DNA of 64,000 nt, from assembly GCF_001189965.1 (NCBI RefSeq), contig NZ_LFLU01000001.1, positions 124,001-188,000 of the forward strand, written 5' to 3'. This DNA is from Herbaspirillum rhizosphaerae (lineage in GTDB: Bacteria; Pseudomonadota; Gammaproteobacteria; Burkholderiales; Burkholderiaceae_D). A model generated the notes under the pieces. That model was given only the letters and a program-made list of their open reading frames with translations. It searched no databases and was not told the origin of the DNA. The translations under genes and the position numbers were made by a program. Below, in pieces: positions 48,337 through 56,992 of this stretch. Positions within the stretch are counted from its first letter, which is position 1, and each line of letters opens with the position of its first letter.

Positions 48337-49452
48337 TCAGTCGAGGTCGCTGTAGTCGACGCTGTCGCGCAATGGCGTCTTGCTCGACGCGGCGCGCACG
48401 TATTGCGGCGGCCATGCGACATTTTCCTTGAGCGCATCGGCGGCGCGCAGCGGCCAGTAAGGATCGCGCAGCAGTTCGCGCGCCAGCAGCACGAGGTCGG
48501 CTTGCCCGGTGCGCAACACGTGCTCGGCCTGGATCGCGTCGGTGATCATGCCGACCGTGCCGGTGGCGATCCCGGCTTCGCTCTTTACCCGTGCGGCAAA
48601 GGCGGTCTGATAGCCGGGGCCGGTCGGGATTGTCGCCGTGGCAATGTTGCCGCCGCTGGAGACATCCACCAGATCGACGCCGAGATCGCGCAGCATGCGC
48701 GAGACGGCAACCGTCTCGTCGGCATCCCAGCCGCCCTCGGTCCAGTCGGTCGCCGACAGGCGCACGAACAGCGGCAGTTCCGCCGGCCAGACCTTGCGTA
48801 CGGCGGTGACGGCTTCCAGCAGGAAGCGCGCGCGGTTTTCCAGCGAGCCGCCGTATTGGTCGGTGCGCTGATTGCTTAGCGGCGAGAGGAATTCATGCAG
48901 CAGGTAGCCGTGTGCGGCGTGCACCTCGACGACCTTGAAGCCGGCCTTGAAGGCGCGTTGCGCCGCGTCGGCAAAGGCTTGCACGCGTTGTGCGATGGCT
49001 TCCACGCTCAATTCCACCGGCGCCTTGAAGGTGGCGTCGAAAGGAATGGCCGACGGGCCGACGGTGTCCCAGCCGCCTTCTGCGGCAGGCACGGTGCCGG
49101 CCTTGCCGGCCCAGGGACGCCAGGCGCTGGCTTTGCGGCCGGCGTGCGCCAGCTGGATGCCGGCGAAGGAGCCTTGCGCTTCCACGAAGCGGGTAATGCG
49201 GCGCAGCGGCTCGATGTGCTCGTCTTTCCAGATGCCGACGTCTTCCGGCGTGATGCGGCCTTCGGCCAGAATGCCGGCAGCTTCCACGATCACCAGACCG
49301 GCGCCGCCGACGGCGCGGCTGCCCAGATGCACCAGATGCCAGTCGTTGACGAAACCGTCCTGCGCCGAGTACTGGCACATAGGCGAAACGGCAATGCGGT
49401 TCGGCAGGGTCAGTTCGCGCAACTTCAGCGGGGAGAATAATTTGCTGCTCAT
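48337..49452 (-). CDS. NADH:flavin oxidoreductase, old yellow enzyme family
   Basis: A 371-aa FMN enzyme of the YqjM/XenA-like class. It begins LFSPLKLRELTLPNRIAVSPMCQYSAQDG with the class-specific Cys in PMCQY, and carries QLAHAGRKAS and the active-site HAAHGYLLHEFLSPLSNQR. It reduces activated double bonds or nitro compounds using NAD(P)H; the natural substrate is unknown. The ATG at 49452 has an SD (GGAGC) upstream and the conserved start. A 230-base gap separates it from the aldehyde dehydrogenase gene. Confidence 0.93.
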   Translation of the reverse strand: MSSKLFSPLKLRELTLPNRIAVSPMCQYSAQDGFVNDWHLVHLGSRAVGGAGLVIVEAAGILAEGRITPEDVGIWKDEHIEPLRRITRFVEAQGSFAGIQLAHAGRKASAWRPWAGKAGTVPAAEGGWDTVGPSAIPFDATFKAPVELSVEAIAQRVQAFADAAQRAFKAGFKVVEVHAAHGYLLHEFLSPLSNQRTDQYGGSLENRARFLLEAVTAVRKVWPAELPLFVRLSATDWTEGGWDADETVAVSRMLRDLGVDLVDVSSGGNIATATIPTGPGYQTAFAARVKSEAGIATGTVGMITDAIQAEHVLRTGQADLVLLARELLRDPYWPLRAADALKENVAWPPQYVRAASSKTPLRDSVDYSDLD

Positions 49453-49591
49453 CGGAAGCTCCTGTTTGTCTGCGGCGCGCATGAGACAAGGCGCGCTTGC
49501 ACGTGGGAAAGCGGTTGTTCGGTGAAACCGGAAGTCTATTTTATTTTCTGGAATCGCGTTTGAGACCGCCGGATTCCTGATCCGGCTTCAC

Positions 49592-51397
49592 TCAATCGGT
49601 GTTGAACTGCAGCGCAGCCAGGCTGGCATACAGACCGTTTTGCGCAATCAGCGAAGCATGCGTTCCGGTCTCGACGATGCGGCCATGCTCCAGCACGATG
49701 ATACGGTCGGCGCGCTGGACGGTCGCCAGGCGGTGCGCAATGACCAGCGTGGTGCGGCCGATCATGGCGGCTTCCAGTGCGGACTGCACCAGGCGTTCGG
49801 ATTCGGCGTCGAGGGCGCTGGTGGCTTCGTCGAGCAACAGCAGCGGCGGATTCTTCAACAGCGCGCGCGCAATCGCGATGCGCTGGCGTTGGCCGCCGGA
49901 CAGACGTACGCCGCGTTCGCCGAGGAAGGATTGATAGCCTTGCGGCAGGCGCTCGATGAACTCGTGCGCTGCCGCCATCTTCGCCGCGGCAATCACTTCC
50001 TCATCGCTGGCGTCGGCGCGGCCGAAGCGGATGTTCTCCAATGCATTCTCGGAAAAGATGATGGTGTCCTGCGGCACGATGCCGATGGCGCCGCGCAGGG
50101 TTTGCAGGGACAGGAATTTGATGTCGACGCCATCCAGTTTGATCGCGCCTTGCTGCGGGTCGTAGAAACGCAGCAGCAACTGGAACAGCGTGGTCTTGCC
50201 GGCTCCGGACGGACCGACAATGGCGATGGTCTCACCCGGTTTGATGTCTACCGACAGATGCATCAGCGCGCTGCTGTCTGGCCGCGACGGATAGTGGAAC
50301 AGCACATCTTCCAGTTGCAGCGCGGCGCCGTTGGCGGTGCGCGGCGGCAAGGTTTCGGGCAGCAACACCGATTGCACCGGCGACTTGGCCGTCAGCAGAT
50401 CGAGCAGGCGTTCGGTGGCGCCGGCGGCGCGTTGCGTGTCGCCCAGCACTTCCGACAAGGCGCCGATGGAACCGGCCACCAGCGAGGCATAAAGAATGAA
50501 CTGGCCGAGCTGGCCGCCGCTCATACTGCCCTGGACCACGGCATGCGCGCCCAGCCACAGCACGAAGACGATCGCGCCGAACACCAGCAGGATCGCCATC
50601 ATCGTCAGCACCGAGCGCGCACGGATACGCTGCATGGCGGTGTGAAAAGCGCGCTCTACCGAGGTGCCGAAACGTTTGGCTTCGATCTCTTCATGCGTGA
50701 ACGCCTGCACCGTCGGCATGGCGTTGAGAATCTCGCCGGCCAGCGCAGAGGCATCGGCGACGCGGTCCTGCGATTCGCGCGAGAGCTTGCGCACGCGGCG
50801 GCCGTAAAACACGATAGGCAGCACCACGGCCGCCAGCATCACGATGATGATGGACGACAGCTTGACGCTGGTGATGAACAGCATGACCATGCCGCCCGCG
50901 AACAGCAATCCATTGCGCAGCGCCATCGAGATGCTGGTGCCGACCAAGGTCTGGATCAGCGTGGTGTCGGTGGTCAGGCGCGACAGCACTTCACCGGTCT
51001 TGGTGGTTTCAAAAAATTGCGGGCTTTGCGTGACCACGTGGGCATAGACGGCGCTGCGCAGATCCGCCGTCACGCGTTCGCCCAGCCACGACACCATGTA
51101 GAACCGGGCTGCCGTCGCCACGCCGAGGATGCAGGCCACACCGAACAGGGCAAGGAAATACAGATCGATATGCAGCGTGCTTGCAGCGGCGTCGGCGCCA
51201 CCGATGCCGCTCTTGCCGAAGCCGAGGTCGATCATTTGCCGGAACGCATACGGAATCGCCAGCGTGGCCGCCGCAGCGACGATCAGCGCCAGACCGGCCA
51301 GCAGGAATTGACGCTTGTAAGGTTGCAGGAAGGGGAGCAGGCCGATCAGGGTTTTGATGCTGCCTTTGGCTGGTTCAGGTTTGATGCTAGATGACAT
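49592..51397 (-). CDS. ABC exporter, MsbA/lipid-A-exporter-like half transporter
   Basis: A 601-aa fused permease-ATPase. About six transmembrane segments occupy the first ~320 residues. The ATPase domain has Walker A VGPSGAGKTTL, signature LSGGQRQRIAIARALL, Walker B LLLLDEATSALD and switch His VIAHRLATV. It acts as a homodimer or with another half. Relatives export lipids or drugs; the cargo is not readable. Single gene, divergent from the ergothioneine pair. Confidence 0.9.
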   Translation of the reverse strand: MSSSIKPEPAKGSIKTLIGLLPFLQPYKRQFLLAGLALIVAAAATLAIPYAFRQMIDLGFGKSGIGGADAAASTLHIDLYFLALFGVACILGVATAARFYMVSWLGERVTADLRSAVYAHVVTQSPQFFETTKTGEVLSRLTTDTTLIQTLVGTSISMALRNGLLFAGGMVMLFITSVKLSSIIIVMLAAVVLPIVFYGRRVRKLSRESQDRVADASALAGEILNAMPTVQAFTHEEIEAKRFGTSVERAFHTAMQRIRARSVLTMMAILLVFGAIVFVLWLGAHAVVQGSMSGGQLGQFILYASLVAGSIGALSEVLGDTQRAAGATERLLDLLTAKSPVQSVLLPETLPPRTANGAALQLEDVLFHYPSRPDSSALMHLSVDIKPGETIAIVGPSGAGKTTLFQLLLRFYDPQQGAIKLDGVDIKFLSLQTLRGAIGIVPQDTIIFSENALENIRFGRADASDEEVIAAAKMAAAHEFIERLPQGYQSFLGERGVRLSGGQRQRIAIARALLKNPPLLLLDEATSALDAESERLVQSALEAAMIGRTTLVIAHRLATVQRADRIIVLEHGRIVETGTHASLIAQNGLYASLAALQFNTD

Positions 51398-51525
51398 GTT
51401 GGCAAGATTTGTGATGTTGGTAAGGCAACTTATAGGCTGAATGTCAGAATTTTTATGGTGCTGTGAACCACATTGGCGATTGCAAGTCGATAGAATGTAT
51501 AAGTATATGCATTCATCATCTATTC

Positions 51526-51541
51526 AATCTGATAACAGATT
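51526..51541. repeat. 6-bp inverted repeat upstream of egtD
   Basis: AATCTG and CAGATT separated by ATAA, about 170 bases before the egtD start. Candidate operator; no known consensus is recognised. Confidence 0.4.
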
Positions 51542-51650
51542 GACCTCTTGAAATGCGCCAAGTGCGCTCAATATTCGGTTGCTAGTACTTTCTAAACGCG
51601 GTCTAGTGTATTGCATGCCCGGATACCGTGCCGATCACGTTCATGCAGTT

Positions 51651-51702
51651 GTTACATTGCGCGGTTACATTGTGCCGTTACATCATGCGGTTACAACAAG
51701 GA
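51651..51702 (+). repeat. Four 13-bp tandem repeats before egtD
   Basis: GTTACA recurs at 51651, 51664, 51677 and 51690, exactly 13 bases apart. The repeat consensus is GTTACATNNNGCG and degenerates in the last copy, which runs into the SD sequence. Confidence 0.75.
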
Positions 51703-51709
51703 GAGCAAA

Positions 51710-52678
51710 TTGGCTCAACGAATGTTGCAGGACATGCAGGACGATTGGGCGGAGAACTGCCCGATACGTAGTGAATTGCACGACGGACTGACAGCGGAAG
51801 CCGCCAGCATTTCTCCCAAATATTTTTACGACGCGCTCGGTTCGACCTTGTTCGAAGCGATTTGCGCGCTGCCGGAATACTACCCGACCCGCACCGAAGC
51901 GCAGATCTTCGAGCAGCACGCCGAAGACATCGCCGCCACTGTCGGCAAAGGCGTGACCATGATCGATCTGGGCGCCGGCAATTGCGCCAAGGCGGCGCGT
52001 CTGTTTCCCTCGCTGCAACCGCGTCAGTACGTGCCCATCGATATCTCCACGGAATTTCTGCGCGAGGCGGTGAACGGCTTGCGGCAGAAATTTCCGGCGA
52101 TTCCGATGCAGGAAATCGCGATGGACTTTTCTGCCTCGCTGCAATTGCCGTCGACGGTCGGACGCGAAAACCGTCTCTTCTTTTATCCCGGATCATCGCT
52201 CGGCAACTTCGCGCCGGAAGAGGCGCTGCAGTTCCTGCGCCGCATGCGCCACGGCCTGCAACTGGGTGAAGCCGGCGGCGTGTTGCTCGGCATCGATCTG
52301 GTCAAGGAAAAGGCGGTTCTTGATGCCGCCTACGACGATGCACTGGGCGTGACGGCTGCATTCAACCGCAATGCGCTGCTGCACGTCAATCGTCTGCTGG
52401 GCAGCGATTTCGCGGTCGACGACTGGCAGCATCGCGGCTTCTTCAATCCGGAATTGTCGCGCATCGAAATGCATCTGGAAGCGCGCCGCGACGTCACCGT
52501 CACATGGTGCGGCGGCGAGCGGAGTTTCCGCCAGGGCGAACGCATCCATACCGAGAACAGCTACAAATTCACGCCGGACGGCTTCAGCGATTTGCTGCGG
52601 CAAGCCGGTTTTGGCCAGGCCAAGATGTGGTTCGATCCGCAGAAGTGGTTCATGTTGTGTTACGCGCGGCCGGTGTAA
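51710..52678 (+). CDS. egtD: L-histidine N-alpha-methyltransferase (EgtD-type)
   Basis: Trimethylates histidine to hercynine, the first step of ergothioneine synthesis. The product is 322 aa. The N-terminal EgtD-type region includes SPKYFYDALGSTLFEAICALPEYYPTRTE, the SAM motif is MIDLGAGNCAKAARLF, and FFYPGSSLGNF is diagnostic of the family. I use a TTG at 51710: AAGGAG lies six bases before it and the upstream frame consists of the tandem repeats. egtB follows 39 bases later. Confidence 0.92.
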   Translation: MAQRMLQDMQDDWAENCPIRSELHDGLTAEAASISPKYFYDALGSTLFEAICALPEYYPTRTEAQIFEQHAEDIAATVGKGVTMIDLGAGNCAKAARLFPSLQPRQYVPIDISTEFLREAVNGLRQKFPAIPMQEIAMDFSASLQLPSTVGRENRLFFYPGSSLGNFAPEEALQFLRRMRHGLQLGEAGGVLLGIDLVKEKAVLDAAYDDALGVTAAFNRNALLHVNRLLGSDFAVDDWQHRGFFNPELSRIEMHLEARRDVTVTWCGGERSFRQGERIHTENSYKFTPDGFSDLLRQAGFGQAKMWFDPQKWFMLCYARPV

Positions 52679-52717
52679 GCGCCCGGTAGGTCACATGTGC
52701 AAAGGGAGATAAGCAGC

Positions 52718-53932
52718 ATGCATAAGGAAACGGCCATCCTGGCTGCAACGAACGCCGCCATCGTCGACGACTTCTTGCGTACGCGCGAATACTCGATGAT
52801 CCTCGCGACGCCCTTGTCCGACGAAGATTGCGGCGCGCAGTCGATGCCCGACGCCAGTCCCGTCAAATGGCATCTGGCGCACACCAGCTGGTTCTTCGAA
52901 ACCTTCATTCTCGAAACGTACGAGCCTGACTTTGCGCCGTTTCATCCGGCCTTCAGGGTGCTGTTCAATTCGTATTACGAAGGCGTCGGCGACAAGCATC
53001 CGCGTCCGCAGCGCGGCCTGCTCACGCGCCCGTCGCTGGCAGAGATCCGCGCCTATCGTTCCAACATCGACTTGCGCATGCAGGCGCTGCTGCTGTCGGA
53101 TGTCTGCGATGCCGATTGCCTGCGCCTGCTGGAGCTGGGCATGCAGCATGAGCAGCAGCATCAGGAGCTGATGCTGACCGATGTCAAACATCTGTTGTCG
53201 CTCAACCCGCTCAAGCCGGCGTACCTGCCGCGCGCCTTGCAGGCCATGCCGGTGCAGACCGAGCTGGAGTGGAATGCCTTCGATGCCGGCGTGGTGGAAA
53301 TCGGTTATGGCAGCGGCGGATTTTGTTTCGACAACGAGCTGCCGTCGCATCGCCAGTTCGTCGAAGCATTCGCGATCGGTTCGCGCCTGATCAGCAATAT
53401 CGAATACCTGATGTTCGTCGAGCAGGGCGGTTACGACGATCCTGCCTATTGGCTGTCGGCTGGCTGGGATTGGCGCAGCAGTAATGGCATCCGGCATCCG
53501 CTCTACTGGCATCGTCAGGAAGACGGCGCATGGCAGGAGTTCACCTTGCACGGCATGCTGCCGCTGGATCCGCATGCAGCGGTGCTGCACTTGTCCTACT
53601 ACGAGGCTGACGCCTATGCGCGCTGGGCCGGCGCGCGTCTGCCGACCGAAGCGGAGTGGGAATATGCAGCCGGCGCGCTGGGCAACGAAGGGCGCCAATT
53701 TTTCGGCACGGCGTGGCAATGGACCTCGAGCAGCTATGCGCCGTATCCGGGCTATGCGATTCCCGACGGCGCCGTGGGCGAGTACAACGGCAAGTTCATG
53801 GTCAATCAATATGTCTTGCGCGGCTCATCCGGTGCAACGCCGCTCGGGCATTCGCGTACGAGCTACCGCAATTTCTTCCCGGCCACCGCGTGCTGGCAAT
53901 ACAGCGGGATACGTTTGGCGCGATCGCTGTAA
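52718..53932 (+). CDS. egtB: Ergothioneine biosynthesis protein EgtB (iron-dependent sulfoxide synthase)
   Basis: Joins hercynine to a cysteine-type thiol with oxygen, forming the C-S bond. The product is 404 aa. An N-terminal DinB-like domain contains the iron ligands (WHLAHTSWFFE and QHEQQHQELML), and a C-terminal FGE-sulfatase domain has RLPTEAEWEYAAGA and ends RTSYRNFFPATACWQYSGIRLAR. The ATG at 52718 has AGGGAG upstream. Which thiol donor it uses (cysteine or gamma-glutamylcysteine) cannot be told. No egtA, egtC or egtE lies in the window. Confidence 0.94.
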   Translation: MHKETAILAATNAAIVDDFLRTREYSMILATPLSDEDCGAQSMPDASPVKWHLAHTSWFFETFILETYEPDFAPFHPAFRVLFNSYYEGVGDKHPRPQRGLLTRPSLAEIRAYRSNIDLRMQALLLSDVCDADCLRLLELGMQHEQQHQELMLTDVKHLLSLNPLKPAYLPRALQAMPVQTELEWNAFDAGVVEIGYGSGGFCFDNELPSHRQFVEAFAIGSRLISNIEYLMFVEQGGYDDPAYWLSAGWDWRSSNGIRHPLYWHRQEDGAWQEFTLHGMLPLDPHAAVLHLSYYEADAYARWAGARLPTEAEWEYAAGALGNEGRQFFGTAWQWTSSSYAPYPGYAIPDGAVGEYNGKFMVNQYVLRGSSGATPLGHSRTSYRNFFPATACWQYSGIRLARSL

Positions 53933-53953
53933 AAACTATCTGCAGCACAAAAT

Positions 53954-53990
53954 AAAAAAGCCGCCGGTTGGATAAACCGGCGGCTTTTTT
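53954..53990. terminator. Bidirectional terminator between egtB and leuA
   Basis: GCCGCCGGTT pairs with AACCGGCGGC around a short loop, flanked by A6 and T6. Confidence 0.92.
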
Positions 53991-54030
53991 CATTGTGCTT
54001 GACCTGGATTCGTCAAGCTACCGAAGGTGC

Positions 54031-55734
54031 TCAGGCTGCTTTCGCTTTTGGCGAGGAAGGCTGATTGGCGCTCTGGTCGATCGCGATCTGGCGATTGATG
54101 GCGCTGAGGACGGCTTTGAAGGATGCGGTGACGATGTTGGCGTCGATACCCACGCCGAAACCGGTCGGCGCTTCGTTCAGGCGCAGCTCGATGTAGCTGG
54201 CGGCTTGCGCGTTGGCGCCGGCGCCGATGGCGTGCTCGTGGAAGTCCATCAGCTTGATGTCCAGGCCCAGTGCATTGACGAAGGCGTCGATCGGGCCGTT
54301 GCCGGTGCCGCGCAGCGTGGCTTTTTCACCGTTGCGTTCGATGTCGATTTCAATCTTGATCGATTCCTGGTGCGAGGAGTCTTCCGACATGCGATGCGCG
54401 CGATAGACGTAGGGTGTGGTGCGGTCCAGGTATTCGTTCTTGAAGATGGTGTAGATGTCGCCGGCGACGATTTCCTTGCCGGTGGCATCGGCTTCGCGTT
54501 GGATGGCGCGGCTGAATTCGATCTGCAGGCGGCGCGGCATCGACAGGCCGTATTCCTGTTCCAGCAGGTAAGCCATGCCGCCCTTGCCGGACTGGCTGTT
54601 GACGCGGATCACGGCGTCGTAGCTGCGGCCCAGGTCGGCCGGGTCGATCGGCAGGTAAGGCACTTCCCAGATGGCGTCGGCTTGCTGCTTGGCGAAACCC
54701 TTCTTGATGGCATCCTGGTGCGAGCCGGAGAAGGCGGTGAAGACCAGGTCGCCGACGTAAGGATGACGCGGGTGGACCGGGATCTGGTTGCACTCTTCGA
54801 CGCATTGACGCACGGTGTCGATGTCGGAGAAATCCAGTCCCGGGTTCACGCCTTGTGTGTACAGGTTCAGCGCGAGCGTGACCAGGTCGACGTTGCCGGT
54901 GCGTTCGCCGTTGCCGAACAGGCAGCCTTCGACGCGGTCGGCGCCGGCCATGACCGCCAGTTCGGCGGAAGCGACGGCGGTGCCGCGATCGTTATGCGGG
55001 TGCACCGAGATGATGGCGGAAGCGCGGTGCTTGAGGTTGCGGCACATCCATTCGATCTGGTCGGCGTAGACGTTCGGCGTGCTGCATTCGACGGTCGACG
55101 GCAGATTCAGGATGACCTTGCGTTCCGGTGTCGCGCCCCAGGTTTCGCAGACGGCGTCGCAGATTTCCTTGGAGAAGTCGAGTTCGGTGGTGCTGAAGGA
55201 TTCCGGCGAATATTCATAGCGCCATTGGGTTTCCGGACGGGCGTCGGTCAGTTCCTTGACGAGCTGGGTGCCGGTGACGGCGATGTTCTTGATTTCATCG
55301 CGCGACATGTTGAAGACGATCTTGCGGAAAGCCGGCGCGACTGAGTTGTACAAGTGCACGATGGCTTGCTTGGCGCCTGCCAGCGAGTCGATGGTGCGGC
55401 GGATCAGCTCTTCGCGCGACTGGGTCAGCACGATGATGGTGACGTCGTCGGGGATGCGGTTCTCTTCGATCAGCTTGCGCACGAAGTCGAAGTCGGTTTG
55501 CGATGCGGAGGGGAAGCCGACTTCGATTTCCTTCAGGCCGATTTGCAGCAGCATTTCAAAGAAGCGCAGCTTGCGTTCCGGGCTCATCGGTTCGATCAGC
55601 GCCTGGTTGCCGTCGCGCAGGTCGGTGCTCATCCAGATCGGGGGCTTGGAAATGAACTGATTGGGCCAGGTGCGATCAGACAAGGCGATCGTCGGGAATG
55701 CGCGGTATTTTGCTGCCGGGTTGCTTAACATCAT
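54031..55734 (-). CDS. leuA: 2-isopropylmalate synthase
   Basis: First committed step of leucine synthesis, condensing acetyl-CoA with 2-oxoisovalerate. The product is 567 aa, of the longer (LeuA type 2) form. The TIM-barrel start is [20 protein letters not shown], the metal ligands are in [11 protein letters not shown], and the C-terminal ~120 residues are the Leu-feedback domain. A good SD (AGAGGT) precedes the ATG. Upstream lie two Leu-rich leader ORFs, so leucine-dependent control of expression is very likely. Confidence 0.96.
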   Translation of the reverse strand: MMLSNPAAKYRAFPTIALSDRTWPNQFISKPPIWMSTDLRDGNQALIEPMSPERKLRFFEMLLQIGLKEIEVGFPSASQTDFDFVRKLIEENRIPDDVTIIVLTQSREELIRRTIDSLAGAKQAIVHLYNSVAPAFRKIVFNMSRDEIKNIAVTGTQLVKELTDARPETQWRYEYSPESFSTTELDFSKEICDAVCETWGATPERKVILNLPSTVECSTPNVYADQIEWMCRNLKHRASAIISVHPHNDRGTAVASAELAVMAGADRVEGCLFGNGERTGNVDLVTLALNLYTQGVNPGLDFSDIDTVRQCVEECNQIPVHPRHPYVGDLVFTAFSGSHQDAIKKGFAKQQADAIWEVPYLPIDPADLGRSYDAVIRVNSQSGKGGMAYLLEQEYGLSMPRRLQIEFSRAIQREADATGKEIVAGDIYTIFKNEYLDRTTPYVYRAHRMSEDSSHQESIKIEIDIERNGEKATLRGTGNGPIDAFVNALGLDIKLMDFHEHAIGAGANAQAASYIELRLNEAPTGFGVGIDANIVTASFKAVLSAINRQIAIDQSANQPSSPKAKAA

Positions 55735-55811
55735 GGTAAAACCTCTTTAATTTGTCACTGCAGTGAAACTGGGAAATTATCCGATGTGGCTGAAGGGCCG
55801 CCTGACTGCCA

Positions 55812-55940
55812 CTAACGCGAGGCCAGGCAACCGATCGGTAGCAATAGCAGTAGCGGCGCCGATGCACGTGCAGCGATCTTCGCGGCGAATTCGCCGAAAG
55901 TCGGAGTTGCAGCAATGGACTTGGTATGCAAGAGCGGCAT
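55812..55940 (-). CDS. Leu-rich leader peptide 2 of leuA
   Basis: A 42-codon ORF ending 77 bases before the leuA ATG. Near its end are five consecutive Leu codons (CTA CTG CTA TTG CTA at 55853-55839), and the peptide finishes PLLLLLPIGCLASR. Three of the five are CTA, rare in this GC-rich genome. Eight Leu of 42 residues in all. No strong T-tract terminator lies between it and leuA; a GTGGC/GCCAC stem just after the stop could influence leuA translation. A leucine-sensing leader is the natural reading. Confidence 0.7.
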   Translation of the reverse strand: MPLLHTKSIAATPTFGEFAAKIAARASAPLLLLLPIGCLASR

Positions 55941-56067
55941 AACTGGCTTTTCAGTAAAAATTTACAACTTTTTAATTGTGCCGCGATGTGATTCTGATGA
56001 TCCGTCTAGGATGCTTTCAGACCAATACGCCAGCGAGGAAACTGCAACAACTAGGGGGAAACCTGGA

Positions 56068-56163
56068 TCAGCGCGAAGCTGGTAGTAGCGTCACTGGTAG
56101 CAACGCTAGCAGGGCGCCAGCGAAGTGCGATAGTGATAGGGAGAATTGTGTTGCGGAGTTCAT
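56068..56163 (-). CDS. Leu-rich leader peptide 1 upstream of leuA
   Basis: A 31-codon ORF with eight Leu, six of them CTA, ending LLALLPVTLLPASR. The C-terminal part resembles that of leader 2 in residues and bases (both run GGCGCC, Leu cluster, TTGCTACC, then TCGCG before the stop). A near-consensus promoter stands directly before its ATG. I read it as a second copy of the leucine leader, 128 bases upstream of the first. No family name is known to me. Confidence 0.65.
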   Translation of the reverse strand: MNSATQFSLSLSHFAGALLALLPVTLLPASR

Positions 56164-56169
56164 CTGTTC

Positions 56170-56199
56170 ACTTTAGAAGATTGCCGTTTGGCTTGTCAA
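56170..56199 (-). promoter_or_regulatory. Promoter of the leuA leader region
   Basis: On the minus strand TTGACA (56199-56194), 18 bases, TAAAGT (56175-56170). The -10 ends six bases before the ATG of leader ORF 1, so transcription would start at about the start codon. The -35 is overlapped by an 11-bp palindrome, GCTTG-A-CAAGC, a possible operator. Confidence 0.65.
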
Positions 56200-56341
56200 G
56201 CATTATCTGCCCGATTCGGCAGAAAGCGAGCCCAAACAGGGGCAAAAACGCGGCCTTTTGTTGTTAGAATCCAAGTTCCTGTCGTCGTAGTTTGGCGACA
56301 TCTGTTCTTTATTCGGTTTATTTCCACTATTTATTCAATTC

Positions 56342-56992
56342 ATGCATAGACGTCCGGACCTGATCGTTTGCGAAGAGTGTGATGCAGTGCATCACAGGCC
56401 GGTACTCAGGCGCGCTGAAGTCGCACACTGCCAGCGTTGCGGCGCCGAGATGGAGCGCGACACCGGCAGCCGGCAGCAGCGCCTGCTGCCGCTGACGGTT
56501 GCCAGTCTGATCATGTTCGTGATCGCCAACAGCTTTCCCATCGTGCAGATCGAGTTGCAGGGCCTGACCAGCCAGACCACGCTGATCGGCGCCGTCAAGG
56601 TGCTCGGGATGGAAGGCATGTCGCTGGTGGCCATGCTGGTGCTGGCGACGACGATATTGTTCCCGCTGCTGCAGTTGCTGGTGCTGTTCTATCTGTTGTT
56701 GCCGACGGCGCATGGCGTGCATCGGCCCGGCGTCAAGACCTTGCTGCGGCTGATGCAGATGGTCCGGCCCTGGGGCATGGTGGAGGTTTTCCTGCTGGGC
56801 GTGCTGGTGGCGGTGGTGAAGTTGTCGAATATGGCGACGGTGATCCCCGGCGTGGCCTTGTGGGCATTCGGCGCCCTGACGATTGTGTTGACGGCGGTGG
56901 TGTCGTTCAATCCGCGCTATCTGTGGCGCTCGCTGGTGATCGCGCATCTCGACGACGCTGCGCCGGTCAATGAGGGGGAACCGGCACGATGA
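56342..56992 (+). CDS. pqiA: Paraquat-inducible protein A-like membrane protein, first half
   Basis: A 216-aa protein. The N-terminal zinc-ribbon-like Cys pairs CEEC and CQRC are followed by four hydrophobic segments of one PqiA domain (LPLTVASLIMFVIANSFPIVQIEL at its start). In E. coli PqiA is one ~417-aa protein with two such domains; here two separate genes each encode one. It belongs to the Pqi system that spans the envelope and moves lipids. First of four overlapping genes. No SD is seen before the ATG. Confidence 0.92.
   Translation: MHRRPDLIVCEECDAVHHRPVLRRAEVAHCQRCGAEMERDTGSRQQRLLPLTVASLIMFVIANSFPIVQIELQGLTSQTTLIGAVKVLGMEGMSLVAMLVLATTILFPLLQLLVLFYLLLPTAHGVHRPGVKTLLRLMQMVRPWGMVEVFLLGVLVAVVKLSNMATVIPGVALWAFGALTIVLTAVVSFNPRYLWRSLVIAHLDDAAPVNEGEPAR

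Larger units (their letters stand above)
51398..51709. other. Divergent intergenic region, ABC exporter gene / egtD
   Basis: About 310 bases with no credible ORF. It contains an AATCTG/CAGATT inverted repeat at 51526-51541 and four 13-bp tandem repeats at 51651-51702 that run up to the egtD ribosome-binding site. Confidence 0.6.

Noticed and set aside
55735-55811. Intrinsic terminator between leuA leader 2 and leuA
   Set aside because: I looked for a GC stem followed by a T-run on minus. Only a GTGGC/GCCAC stem and a 12-bp palindrome (TCACTG/CAGTGA) without T-tract are present, so no terminator is called.
55976-56176. A 66-codon plus-strand frame in the leuA upstream region
   Set aside because: It lies opposite the Leu-rich leader ORF with no SD or recognisable product; the minus-strand reading explains the region better.
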